Shown here piece by piece: positions 1-7,938 of a DNA stretch of 17,033 nucleotides. Source of the stretch: DAOMFB01 sp035519355 (GTDB lineage Bacteria > Acidobacteriota > Thermoanaerobaculia > UBA5066); assembly GCA_035519355.1 (NCBI GenBank), contig DATIWM010000045.1, forward strand, positions 1 to 17,033. Reading direction: 5' to 3'. Each line of letters begins with the position of its first letter. Within the stretch, counting starts at the first letter, position 1. The position numbers were made by a program, and so were the translations under genes. The notes below the pieces were generated by a model that did not search any database, was not told the origin of the DNA, and was given only the letters and a program-made list of their open reading frames with translations.

Positions 1-2586
1 GTCCTCGGGTGGAAGGAGTTCGAGCTCGAGGTGATGCGTGACGTGGCGGATACGTTCGTCGTCGTCTGCTCCATCGAGAACCTCGACCCGATGGGGGTCC
101 ACACCGGGGACTCCATCACGATCGCCCCGCAGATGACCCTCTCCGACGTCGAGTACCAGGCCATGCGCGACGACGCGCGGAAGGTGATCCGGGCCGTCGG
201 CGTGGCGACCGGCGGGTCGAACATCCAGTTCGCCGTCGAACCGAAGAGCGGCCGCCGCATCGTCATCGAGATGAACCCGCGCGTGTCGCGCTCCTCGGCC
301 CTGGCCTCCAAGGCGACCGGCTTCCCGATCGCCAAGATCGCGGCGCTCCTCGCCGTCGGATTCCGGCTCGACGAGATCCCGAACGACATCACGAAGAAGA
401 CCCCCGCCTGCTTCGAGCCGACGCTCGACTACGTCGTCGTCAAGCTGCCGCGCTTCACCTTCGAGAAGTTCCCCGGGGCCTCCACGACCCTCGGGGTCCA
501 GATGAAGTCGGTCGGCGAGGTGATGGCCCTCGGACGGACCTTCGCCGAGTCGTTCGGCAAGGCGCTCCGCTCGCTGGAGACCGGGTGCAGCGGCTGGGTG
601 GACGATCCCGGGATCTCTGCGGCTCCGCCCAAGCCCGACGCCCTCCGCGTCCCGCGTCCGGAGCGGCTCTTCGCCGTCCTCGCCGCCTTGAGGAGCGGGA
701 TGAGCGTCGAGGCCGTCGCGGGGATCACCGGCATCGACCGCTGGTTCCTGGACCGCTTCGCCGAGGTGATCGCCGTGGAGAAAACCGTCCGCGCCCGGGG
801 GGCGGCCACGCTCGCCGACGCGGCCCTCCTCGGGGACGCCAAGCGGCACGGTCTTTCGGACGAGGATCTGGCCCGGCTGACGGAGACGTCCGCGGCGCAC
901 GTCCGCTCGGCGCGCATCGGCGCCGGGGTCGTCCCGGTCTTCAGCCGCGTCGACACCTGTGCGGCCGAGTTCGAGTCCCTCACGCCCTACCTCTACTCCT
1001 GCTACGAAGCGGAGGACGAAGCGGGCACCACCGAGCGCCGGAAGGTGGTCGTCCTCGGCTCGGGGCCGAACCGGATCGGGCAGGGGCTGGAATTCGACTA
1101 CTGCTGCGTCCACGCCGCGGAGGCGATCTCGGAAGCCGGGTACGAGTCGGTGATGGTCAACTGCAACCCGGAGACCGTCTCGACCGACTACGACACGTCG
1201 GACCGGCTCTACTTCGAACCGCTGACGATCGAGGACGTCCTCGCCGTCGTCGACCGGGAGAATCCCCTCGGCGTCCTCGTCCAGTTCGGCGGGCAGACGC
1301 CGCTGAAGCTGGCGCACCCGCTGGAGCAGGCGGGCGTGAGGATTCTCGGCACTTCGCCCGAGGCGATCGACCGGGCCGAGGACCGCCAGCGCTTCGGGGA
1401 CCTTCTGACCGACGTCGGCCTCCAGGCGCCGCCGTGGGCGGCGGCCTCCTCGGTCAACGAGGGGATGAAGGCGGGCCGCTCGCTCGGCTTCCCGCTCCTC
1501 GTGCGGCCGAGCTACGTCCTCGGCGGGCGCGCCATGCGGATCGCCTACGACGACACGGCGCTCCGGCAGATCCTCCGGGAGGCGCTCGCCGCCTTCCCCG
1601 ACCGCCCGGTCCTCATCGACCGGTTTCTGGAGGACGCATTCGAGCTGGACGTCGACGCCCTCGGAGACGGGACGGAGATCGTCATCGCCGGCGTCATGCA
1701 GCACATCGAGGAGGCGGGGATCCACTCCGGGGACTCGTACGCCGTCCTCCCCCCCTACCGGCGCGTCCCGCGCGGGGCGCTCGGCGAGATCCGCGACGCG
1801 ACGTCCCGCCTCGGGAAAGCGCTCCGGGTCGTCGGCCTGATGAACGTCCAGTACGCCATCAAGGACGGGCAGCTCTACGTCCTCGAGGTCAATCCGCGCG
1901 CGTCCCGGACGGTCCCCTTCGTCGCCAAGGCGACGGGCGTCCCGTTCGCGCGCCTCGCCACGCGCCTCTGCCTCGGCGAGACCCTGCGCGACGTCGGGCT
2001 GACCGAGGAGCCGCCGCTCCACGGCTTCTCGATCAAGGCCCCGGTCTTCCCCTTCCGTAAGTTCGAGGGGGTCGACACGATCCTCGGCCCCGAGATGCGC
2101 TCGACCGGCGAAGTGATGGGACACGACCGGAGCTTCGGCCTCGCGTTCCTCAAGGCCGCCCTCGGCGCCGGGATCCGGCTCCCGGAGAAGGGAACGGCCT
2201 TCCTCTCGGTCCACGACGGGGACAAGGAGGCGATCCTCCCGATCGCCCGGGAGCTCTCTGCGCTCGGGTTCACGCTCGTCGCCACGTCGGGGACCGCCCG
2301 GGCCCTCGCGGCGGGCGGCCTCACCGCGACGCCCGTTCTGAAGGTGGCCGAGGGGCGCCCGAACATCGTCGACCGCCTCATCAACGGCGAGGTCGACCTC
2401 GTCGTCAACACCCCGCTCGGACGGGAGTCGTTCTACGACGAGGTCGCCATCCGCCGAACCGCGCTCGAACGCGACATCCCGTGCCTGACGACGCTCTCGG
2501 CGGCGTCGGCGGCCATCGAGGCGATCCGCGCCCGCGCCGCCGGGGCCCTCTCGTACGCGCCGCTCCAGGAGGAGGTCCGGGTCTGA
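1..2586 (+). CDS. carB: Carbamoyl-phosphate synthase large subunit (5'-truncated by window edge)
   Basis: CarB makes carbamoyl phosphate from bicarbonate, ammonia delivered by CarA, and two ATP, feeding arginine and pyrimidine synthesis in the cytoplasm. The frame is open from base 1 (GWKEFELEVMRD), so the gene starts outside the window. About 861 residues are present of a usual ~1,070, with roughly the first 210 missing. In order are: the end of the first ATP-grasp domain (GGSNIQFAV; metal-binding EMNPRVSRSSALASKATG), the helical oligomerisation domain (about bases 640-1020), the second preATP/ATP-grasp half (GSGPNRIGQGLEFDY; VRPSYVLGGRAM; VNPRASRTVPFVAKATG), and the C-terminal MGS-like allosteric domain from about base 2190 (ATSGTARAL; VNTPLGRESF). 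Both catalytic halves look intact where visible. The stop is TGA at 2584-2586. Two envelope genes follow on the same strand after 34 bases. Identification is secure from family motifs; carA is not in the window. Confidence 0.98.
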   Translation, partial: VLGWKEFELEVMRDVADTFVVVCSIENLDPMGVHTGDSITIAPQMTLSDVEYQAMRDDARKVIRAVGVATGGSNIQFAVEPKSGRRIVIEMNPRVSRSSALASKATGFPIAKIAALLAVGFRLDEIPNDITKKTPACFEPTLDYVVVKLPRFTFEKFPGASTTLGVQMKSVGEVMALGRTFAESFGKALRSLETGCSGWVDDPGISAAPPKPDALRVPRPERLFAVLAALRSGMSVEAVAGITGIDRWFLDRFAEVIAVEKTVRARGAATLADAALLGDAKRHGLSDEDLARLTETSAAHVRSARIGAGVVPVFSRVDTCAAEFESLTPYLYSCYEAEDEAGTTERRKVVVLGSGPNRIGQGLEFDYCCVHAAEAISEAGYESVMVNCNPETVSTDYDTSDRLYFEPLTIEDVLAVVDRENPLGVLVQFGGQTPLKLAHPLEQAGVRILGTSPEAIDRAEDRQRFGDLLTDVGLQAPPWAAASSVNEGMKAGRSLGFPLLVRPSYVLGGRAMRIAYDDTALRQILREALAAFPDRPVLIDRFLEDAFELDVDALGDGTEIVIAGVMQHIEEAGIHSGDSYAVLPPYRRVPRGALGEIRDATSRLGKALRVVGLMNVQYAIKDGQLYVLEVNPRASRTVPFVAKATGVPFARLATRLCLGETLRDVGLTEEPPLHGFSIKAPVFPFRKFEGVDTILGPEMRSTGEVMGHDRSFGLAFLKAALGAGIRLPEKGTAFLSVHDGDKEAILPIARELSALGFTLVATSGTARALAAGGLTATPVLKVAEGRPNIVDRLINGEVDLVVNTPLGRESFYDEVAIRRTALERDIPCLTTLSAASAAIEAIRARAAGALSYAPLQEEVRV

Positions 2587-2604
2587 CCGCGGCGAGAGGC
2601 GCGA

Positions 2605-2620
2605 GAAGCGCGAGCGCTTC
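2605..2620 (+). other. Short hairpin directly before the GTG start of the O-antigen ligase-like gene
   Basis: GAAGCGCGAGCGCTTC forms a 7-base-pair stem with a 2-base loop, or more realistically a 6-bp stem with the 4-base loop CGAG. It ends at the base before the GTG start at 2621 and takes up most of the 34-base gap after carB. There is no T-run, so it is not a standard Rho-independent terminator. It could affect ribosome access or be chance in GC-rich DNA. Confidence 0.35.
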
Positions 2621-4597
2621 GTGAGTTCTCCTCGCCCCGGCCCCATCCTTCTCGCGGCGCTGGCCTGGGCCCTCCTGGGCGCCGTCCTGACGCCGGCCCT
2701 CCTCCCCCCGATCGCCGCCTACCGGACCGCGGTGGTGGCGACCTCGATCGTCCTCTTCACGGCCGCCCTCGCGATCCCGAGGGGGGCGTTCGTCCTCGCT
2801 CTTCTCGCGGTCGTCGGGTCGGGCGTCTCGGCGTTCTTCTTCGGCGCCCGGGAGCCCGCCTGGTCCGGACCGGTTCTCCTCTCGGGCTACCTCGCCGGGT
2901 CGTGCCTGAAACGGCTCTTCGACGTCGACGCACCGCCGGCTCCGGCGCCTCTCCTCCCCGCCTGGCGGGCGCTCGCCGCAGCGGCGGCGGTCTCGGCGGC
3001 CGGCTCGTTCGTCGCGCTCCGGACGAGCTTCCTCCTCCGGGCGGGCGTCCCCCCGCCTCGCGTCGTGAACGTGCTGGGCGAGGACGCGGCGAAAGCCGGC
3101 CCCGACGTCCTCGCCATCCTCGCGTCGCTCCTCGTTGCCGTCGGAATGTACCGGGCTGCCGCGCGCCTCGGCGCCGATCCGGCCGGGCGCCGGACCATCG
3201 ACACCGCCCTCGTTGCCGCCGCCCTCCTCGCGGGGGGCGTCGCTCTTCTGCAGAAGACCGGCGTCCTCCCATTCTGGCGCGCGGAGCCCTGGCGCGCGTT
3301 GGGACGCGCGCAGGGCGTCTTCACCGACCCCTCGGCGGCCGGCGTGGCCGCCGCCCTCCTTCTCGCGCCCCTTCTGGCCCGGGCCACCACCGGCTGGGCG
3401 CCCACGCGGCTCTTCGCCGCCCTCGGCGTCGCGCTCGTCCTCCTGGTCCTGGCCGACGCCGGCTCGCGCGCCGGACTGATCGGCGCGCTGACGGCGGGGG
3501 CCGTCTACGTCATCTGGGGCGTGACGCGGCTCGTCGCGGGGGCCCGCGGCGGCCGGCGGTGGCGGGTGGCCTGGAGCGTCGGAGCGCTCGCCATCCTCGC
3601 CGCGGCGGCGCTCGCCGCCGCACTCTCCTGGCCGAACCGCGGAGCCGTCCGCTCCGCTCTCCTCGCCCGGGTCGAGGCGACGCTCCGCCCGGAGCGGACG
3701 CCGGCGGAGGGGACACCCGAGCGGTTCCTCCTTTACGAGGCGGCGTGGTCCCTCTTCAAGAAGCGGCCGGTTGCCGGCGTCGGGCTGGGCGGATTCCCGA
3801 CCGAGTTTCCGAACGTCGCCGAGGAGCTGGGACACCCGGTGAAGTGGACCGACCACCCGCCGTCGTTCTATCTCGGCACGCTCGCCGAGTCGGGTCTCGC
3901 CGGCGGTTTTCTCCTCTTGCTGCTCCTTCTCGCCATGGTCCGGGGGGCGGGGCGGGCGCTGTTCATGGTCGACACGTCGGCCGAAACGGCGCTCCCGGCC
4001 GTGGGCGCCGCCGCCGCCCTCATCGGCCTCCTCGTCGTCTTCCTTTTCGGCTCGCATCTCGTCTATCCCGAGATCGCCGCGCTCGTGGGCCTACTGACCG
4101 CCCGCCTCCCGATCCGGCCGGACGGCCGGACGGCCCGCGTTCTGTCCGGGCTCCTTCCGGTCGCGCTCGCCGGCGTGATCGCCCTTCTCGCGGGGGGCGT
4201 GGCGTGGACCGCGTGGGTCACGCGGACGGAGGAGGCCGCGTTCCGCTTCTCGGCCGTGGCCGGCGCCTGGGGCGTCGAGCGCGAGGGAGACGGCCGCCCG
4301 TTCCGCTGGACGGGTCAGGCGGCCGCCTGGCGCGTCGCCGGGAAGCCGGGCGTCACGCGGGTCCTGTCGCTCCCCGTCCGGAATGCGCGGCCCGACCGCC
4401 GGCCGGTCGACGTCGCCGTCTCCTGGAACGGCGGCCCGCTCGGGCGGGTGTCGCTGGCCGGCGACGCGTGGAAGCGGCTGGTGCTGCCGGTCGCCGGGCC
4501 CGGCGTCCTCCGGCTGGCCGTCTCGGAGACGTTCCGTCCCGAGCGCCCCGACGATCCGCGGCGCCTCGGCATCGAGATCGGCCCCGACCCGCCATGA
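2621..4597 (+). CDS. O-antigen ligase/polymerase (Wzy_C)-family membrane protein with C-terminal soluble domain
   Basis: A 658-residue polytopic membrane protein. About a dozen hydrophobic segments run from residue 7 to about 532. A large loop at about 340-425 carries Wzy_C-type motifs: E367-R-F-L-L-Y, GVGLGGFPTEF, then D411-H-P-P-S-F-Y-LGTLAESGLAGG. Upstream, FTDPSAAG (234-241) and DAGSRAGLIGAL match the usual conserved TM segments. Family members transfer or polymerise undecaprenyl-linked glycans at the periplasmic face of the inner membrane; the actual substrate cannot be read here. After the last membrane segment, residues ~545-658 form a predicted soluble, beta-rich domain ending in SETFRPERPDDPRRLGIEIG, which is not part of the core ligase. 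The GTG at 2621 is chosen because the hydrophobic N-terminus starts right after it; no good Shine-Dalgarno is seen. Its TGA overlaps the next ATG (ATGA). Ligase and polymerase cannot be told apart from sequence alone. Confidence 0.85.
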   Translation: MSSPRPGPILLAALAWALLGAVLTPALLPPIAAYRTAVVATSIVLFTAALAIPRGAFVLALLAVVGSGVSAFFFGAREPAWSGPVLLSGYLAGSCLKRLFDVDAPPAPAPLLPAWRALAAAAAVSAAGSFVALRTSFLLRAGVPPPRVVNVLGEDAAKAGPDVLAILASLLVAVGMYRAAARLGADPAGRRTIDTALVAAALLAGGVALLQKTGVLPFWRAEPWRALGRAQGVFTDPSAAGVAAALLLAPLLARATTGWAPTRLFAALGVALVLLVLADAGSRAGLIGALTAGAVYVIWGVTRLVAGARGGRRWRVAWSVGALAILAAAALAAALSWPNRGAVRSALLARVEATLRPERTPAEGTPERFLLYEAAWSLFKKRPVAGVGLGGFPTEFPNVAEELGHPVKWTDHPPSFYLGTLAESGLAGGFLLLLLLLAMVRGAGRALFMVDTSAETALPAVGAAAALIGLLVVFLFGSHLVYPEIAALVGLLTARLPIRPDGRTARVLSGLLPVALAGVIALLAGGVAWTAWVTRTEEAAFRFSAVAGAWGVEREGDGRPFRWTGQAAAWRVAGKPGVTRVLSLPVRNARPDRRPVDVAVSWNGGPLGRVSLAGDAWKRLVLPVAGPGVLRLAVSETFRPERPDDPRRLGIEIGPDPP

Positions 4598-5580
4598 GCG
4601 AGATCCGCTTTCACCCGGGCGATCCGAAGCGGAAGACGAGGTCTGTCGCCATCGGCCCGCTCCTCGGCGGAACGGTCGCGGCGTTCCTCGTGGCGGCCGG
4701 GACGGTCACGTTCCTCGGCCTCGCCGGCGCTCCGTCCCTCGTCTTCGACCTCGTCCGGTCCGTCGACCGGCTCGCGCTGCGCGAAGCGGCGCGCCGCGGC
4801 GCCGAGGCGTTCCAGAACGTCGGGCGGCGCGCCGAGAAGCTCTCGCGCCGCCTCGCGGCCGACGAGCTCTTCCTGGCGCGCGTCGGCCTCATGGCCGACG
4901 TTCCACTCCCGCCGGGGTTCCCGACCGTTCTTCGCGGAAAGACGGCGCCGCCGGCCCCGGACGAAATGGAAACGGCGATCGCGGATCTTCGGCGGCGCCT
5001 CCGCCTCTTCGAGCTGTTCCGCCGCCGCCTGGCGGCGCTCCCGGAGTCCGGCCGCCTCAATCCGCTCCGGATTCCCTCGCGCTCTCCCGTCGACCCGGCT
5101 TCCGCCGCTCCCGTCGCCGTCTTCGGCCCCCGCACGTCGGATCTGACGCGGGAGGACGAGTTCTTTCCCGGGCTCGATCTCGCTGTGCCCGCGGGGACGC
5201 TCGTCCTCTCTCCCGCGGCCGGGACCGTCGTCCACACCGGGCCGGCCGGCCGCAAGGCCGACGCCGCCTGGCGGCGCCTCGGCATCCTCGTCGTGATCGC
5301 CCACGACGACGAGACGCGGACCGTCTTCGGACATCTCGGCAAGACGCTCGCCCTTCTCGGGCGCCGCGTGAAACGCGGCGAGCCGATCGGCCGCGTCGGC
5401 CAGAGCGGCTTCGTCCCCGCGCCGCGCCTCCGGTACGAGGTAAGGAAGCTCGGGGACTCGGGCTTCCTCCCGGTCGACCCGCGCCTCTACATCCTCGACG
5501 CCGACTGGATCACGGCCGCGGAACTCGGAAACCGCCCGCCCGCCCCGCCCGACACGGCGCTTCCCCCGCTCGGGAGGTAG
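4594..5580 (+). CDS. Membrane-anchored LytM/M23-fold protein with degenerate zinc site
   Basis: A 328-residue protein with a short basic N-terminus, one membrane helix at about residues 19-42, a helical, charged, possibly coiled-coil stretch (about 45-165), and a C-terminal LytM (M23 peptidase) fold at about 185-300. The fold is recognisable from FFPGLDLAVPAGTLVLSPAAG, VFGHLG, VKRGEPIGRVGQSG and PRLRYEVRK. In active enzymes the zinc ligands are His and Asp of HxxxD plus the second His of HxH. Here the first His is F191, D195 is kept, and HxH is R278-L-R280; H247 of the GH motif is kept. It therefore resembles non-catalytic LytM proteins such as EnvC, which activate other cell-wall amidases, rather than an endopeptidase. 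That role is inference. The start ATG overlaps the stop of the O-antigen ligase-like gene, so the two are probably co-translated. Its TAG stop touches the stop of the convergent next gene. Confidence 0.85.
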   Translation: MSEIRFHPGDPKRKTRSVAIGPLLGGTVAAFLVAAGTVTFLGLAGAPSLVFDLVRSVDRLALREAARRGAEAFQNVGRRAEKLSRRLAADELFLARVGLMADVPLPPGFPTVLRGKTAPPAPDEMETAIADLRRRLRLFELFRRRLAALPESGRLNPLRIPSRSPVDPASAAPVAVFGPRTSDLTREDEFFPGLDLAVPAGTLVLSPAAGTVVHTGPAGRKADAAWRRLGILVVIAHDDETRTVFGHLGKTLALLGRRVKRGEPIGRVGQSGFVPAPRLRYEVRKLGDSGFLPVDPRLYILDADWITAAELGNRPPAPPDTALPPLGR

Positions 5581-6735
5581 TCAGAGGCGAGCGAGGGCGG
5601 CGAGGATTCTCGCCGTTTCCTCCTCGTCGTTTCCGACGTGCGGCGAGAAGCGGAGGAAGCCCTCCCGCGCCGTGACGACGATCGCCTGATCGTTCAGCTT
5701 CTTCGCGAAATAGCGGGCGTCCTTCCCCGCCGGCGGGCGGGCCGCGAGGATTCCGGAACGCGGCGGGCCGCCGAAGAGAATCGGCGTGAAGGAGATCTTC
5801 GGAAGTCCCTCGATCAGGACGGCGAGCGTCGCGGCGATCCGCCGGCCGACCGTCTCGAGGCCGACCTCGAGAAGCAGCTCGAGCGACGCGCGGAGGGCGT
5901 AAACGCCCGGCGTCGGGAGGGCGCCGATCTCGAACTTCGTGGCGTCGGTTACGTACTCGGGCGCGTCGGGAACGTGGAAGTGCGAGAGGACGTCGCGCTT
6001 CAGGTTCGACCACCCCGCCGGCGGCCGGACGCGCTCGCGGAACGACGGGCGCGTGAAGAGGATCCCGCACCCCTCGGTCCCGAGCATCCACTTGTGCCCG
6101 TCGGCCGACAGGAAGTCGACGTTCCAGGCGGCCACGTCGACCGGGATCGCGCCGACCGCCTGGATGGCGTCGAGGCCGAAGGCAATCGCCCGGTCGCGGC
6201 AGAAGGCGCCGATCTCCTCCATCGGCGCGCGGAAACCGGTGTGAAACGCCACAGCCGAGACGCAGACGACGCGGGTCGTCGCGTCGCACGCGGCGGCGAG
6301 CTCATCCGCCGTGAAGGCGCCGTCCCGCGTCGGGAGGCGCCGGACGGCGACGCCCTTCCGCTCCAGCGCGATCCACGGCGTCAGGTTCGCGGGGAACTCG
6401 GAGGCCGTCGTGACGATCGAGTCGCCGGGACCGAGCTCAAGCCCCTGAGCCACGAGGTTCAGCCCCCACGTCGTGTTCGGGACGATGGAGATCGACTGCG
6501 CCCCGCCGGCGCTCGCGTCCGCCCCGATCAGGCGCGCCGCGGGGGTCCGGAGCCCCATCGTCTCGGCCGTCCACTCCTTCCAGTCGAGCGACCCCCGCTC
6601 CGAGACGGTCCGCGCGTACGCGGCGATCGCCCCGGCCGTCCGCGCCGGCAGGGGGCAGACGGCGGCGTGGTTGAACTGGACGGAGTTCCGCCGCGACGGG
6701 AACTCGCGGTCGAGAGCTTCCCGGGTCAGCTCCAT
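5581..6735 (-). CDS. Class V PLP-dependent aminotransferase-family protein
   Basis: A 384-residue cytoplasmic fold-type I PLP enzyme. It begins with the typical substrate loop FNHAAVCPLP (21-30). N87-T-T-W lies at the cofactor phosphate side, D189-x-x-Q192 fits the pyridine-nitrogen and O3' contacts, and SADGHKW places the Schiff-base lysine at K215. The C-terminus (TAREGFLRFSPHVGN) resembles the isopenicillin-N-epimerase/SufS-like group. I see no cysteine at the place where cysteine desulfurases carry their catalytic loop Cys, so sulfur transfer is unlikely. Selenocysteine-lyase-like, epimerase or aminotransferase chemistry is possible, and the substrate is unknown. The ATG at 6735 directly follows the TAA of aroC with no base between, and I see no clear Shine-Dalgarno, so translation is probably coupled to aroC. 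Whether it has any metabolic link to chorismate is unknown. Confidence 0.88.
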   Translation of the reverse strand: MELTREALDREFPSRRNSVQFNHAAVCPLPARTAGAIAAYARTVSERGSLDWKEWTAETMGLRTPAARLIGADASAGGAQSISIVPNTTWGLNLVAQGLELGPGDSIVTTASEFPANLTPWIALERKGVAVRRLPTRDGAFTADELAAACDATTRVVCVSAVAFHTGFRAPMEEIGAFCRDRAIAFGLDAIQAVGAIPVDVAAWNVDFLSADGHKWMLGTEGCGILFTRPSFRERVRPPAGWSNLKRDVLSHFHVPDAPEYVTDATKFEIGALPTPGVYALRASLELLLEVGLETVGRRIAATLAVLIEGLPKISFTPILFGGPPRSGILAARPPAGKDARYFAKKLNDQAIVVTAREGFLRFSPHVGNDEEETARILAALARL

Positions 6736-7914
6736 TTAGAACGCGCGCTGGGCCGCGACGAAGCCGTCGAAGTTCCGCTTCACCTCGGCCATCGAGTCGC
6801 CCCCCGTCTTCTCGAGAAGCGCGTCGGCGAGGACGAAGGCGAGCATCGCCTCGGCGATGACGCCGCCGGCGGGGACGGCCGTCACGTCGGAGCGTTCGTA
6901 CTGGGCCCGGTGCGGCCGCTTCGTGTCGATGTCGACCGACGGAAGCCCTTCCCGGAGCGTCGAGATCGGTTTCTGGTAGAGCGTGACGAGAACGTCCTCG
7001 CCGTTGGTGATCCCCCCTTCGAGGCCGCCGGCCCGGTTCGACGTGCGGAAGAAGCCTCGTTCGTCGCTCCAGACGATCGGATCGTGCGCCTTCGAGCCGG
7101 ACACAAAGGCGTTCGCCACGCCGGCGCCGAGGGAGACGCCCTTCACGGACGGGATCGACATCAGCGCCCGCGCGATCCGCCCGTCGAGCTTCGCGTCCCA
7201 TGACACGTGCGCGCCGAGCCCCGCCGGGACGCCGCACGCTCCGACGAGAATCGTCCCGCCGAGCGTGTCCCCCGCCGAGGCCGCCGCGTCGACGGCGGCC
7301 GTCATGGCCGGTTCGACGCTCACGTCGACGGCGCGAAACGGCGACGTCTCGTCGACTTTCTCGAGATCGGCGAACGAGAACCCGCCCGGCGCCTCCGGAC
7401 AGCGGACCTGGCCGATCGAGAGGACGCCGCTCCGGACACGGATGCCGAACGAGGAGAGGAGCTGCCGGCAGAGCGCCCCCGCGGCCACCCGCGCGGCCGA
7501 CTCCCGGGCGCTCGCCCGCTCGAGGACGTCGCGCAGGTCGCGGCGGCCGTACTTGAGGCCGCCCGCGAGGTCGGCGTGTCCCGGGCGCGGCGACGCGAGG
7601 CGCCGCTTCGCCGCGGCCTCGGCCTCGATCGTGAGCGGGCCCATCGCCTTCTCCCAGACCGCGTAGTCGAGATTCGCGATCTCGAAGGCGACCGGCCCGC
7701 CCAGGGTCTCGCCCCCCCGGAGACCGCCCGTGAAGAGCGCCGCGTCCTTCTCGATCTTCATCCGCCCGCCGCGCCCGTAGCCGTGCTGCCGGCGCGCCAG
7801 GTCGGCCTGGACGGCGGCCGCGTCGATCCGGAGCCCGGCCGGCAGGCCGGTCACGATCCCCGTCAGCTTCGGGCCGTGGGACTCCCCCGCGGTGACGAGA
7901 CCGAGGCGCGGCAT
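6736..7914 (-). CDS. aroC: Chorismate synthase
   Basis: AroC removes phosphate from 5-enolpyruvylshikimate-3-phosphate to give chorismate, the last shikimate-pathway step, using reduced FMN. The 392-residue length is normal. Visible signatures are T8-AGESHGP (10-15, with the active-site His13), RRQHGYGRGGRMKIEKD (41-57), NRAGGLEGGITNGE near the middle, and the C-terminal RSDVTAVPAGGVIAEAM with KTGGDS. The ATG at 7914 is chosen because MPRLGLVTAGESHG is the standard N-terminus; the frame stays open upstream but that extension is not family-like. The start codon lies inside a 14-base palindrome (7907-7920), only 24 bases from a divergent ABC transporter gene. The aminotransferase-like gene follows immediately. 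No other shikimate gene is in the window. Confidence 0.97.
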   Translation of the reverse strand: MPRLGLVTAGESHGPKLTGIVTGLPAGLRIDAAAVQADLARRQHGYGRGGRMKIEKDAALFTGGLRGGETLGGPVAFEIANLDYAVWEKAMGPLTIEAEAAAKRRLASPRPGHADLAGGLKYGRRDLRDVLERASARESAARVAAGALCRQLLSSFGIRVRSGVLSIGQVRCPEAPGGFSFADLEKVDETSPFRAVDVSVEPAMTAAVDAAASAGDTLGGTILVGACGVPAGLGAHVSWDAKLDGRIARALMSIPSVKGVSLGAGVANAFVSGSKAHDPIVWSDERGFFRTSNRAGGLEGGITNGEDVLVTLYQKPISTLREGLPSVDIDTKRPHRAQYERSDVTAVPAGGVIAEAMLAFVLADALLEKTGGDSMAEVKRNFDGFVAAQRAF

Positions 7915-7938
7915 GCCGCGGAGTCTAAACTCCCGCGC
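7907..7938. promoter_or_regulatory. Divergent aroC / ABC-transporter start region with two adjacent inverted repeats
   Basis: The gap between the aroC ATG and the divergent GTG is only 24 bases (7915-7938). CGCGGCATGCCGCG at 7907-7920 is a perfect 14-base palindrome centred on the aroC start codon. It abuts GGAGT-CTAA-ACTCC (7920-7933), a 5-bp inverted repeat with a 4-base spacer that is the only AT-richer patch here. No convincing -35/-10 pair fits entirely in the gap, so promoters must overlap the coding ends or the transcripts have very short leaders. An operator role is inference; palindromes also arise by chance in GC-rich DNA. Confidence 0.4.

Noticed and set aside
2587..2620. Intrinsic terminator after carB
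   Set aside because: The stem at 2605-2620 is not followed by a T-run, and a same-strand gene starts immediately after it.
2405..4057. Long minus-strand open frame (550 codons) opposite the O-antigen ligase-like gene
   Set aside because: Its composition is nearly all Arg, Gly, Glu and Pro, as expected for a shadow of a GC-biased gene on the other strand, and it has no recognisable domain.
2902..4593. Upstream in-frame extension of the LytM-fold gene
   Set aside because: The extension is Arg/Pro/Gly-rich shadow sequence inside the ligase-like gene. The ATG at 4594 gives a proper N-terminus with a membrane helix and an ATGA overlap.
7207..7938. Upstream extension of the ABC ATPase antisense to aroC
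   Set aside because: The ATPase fold begins at VIRVDGLVKAY (7939); the extension overlaps most of aroC and lacks any domain.
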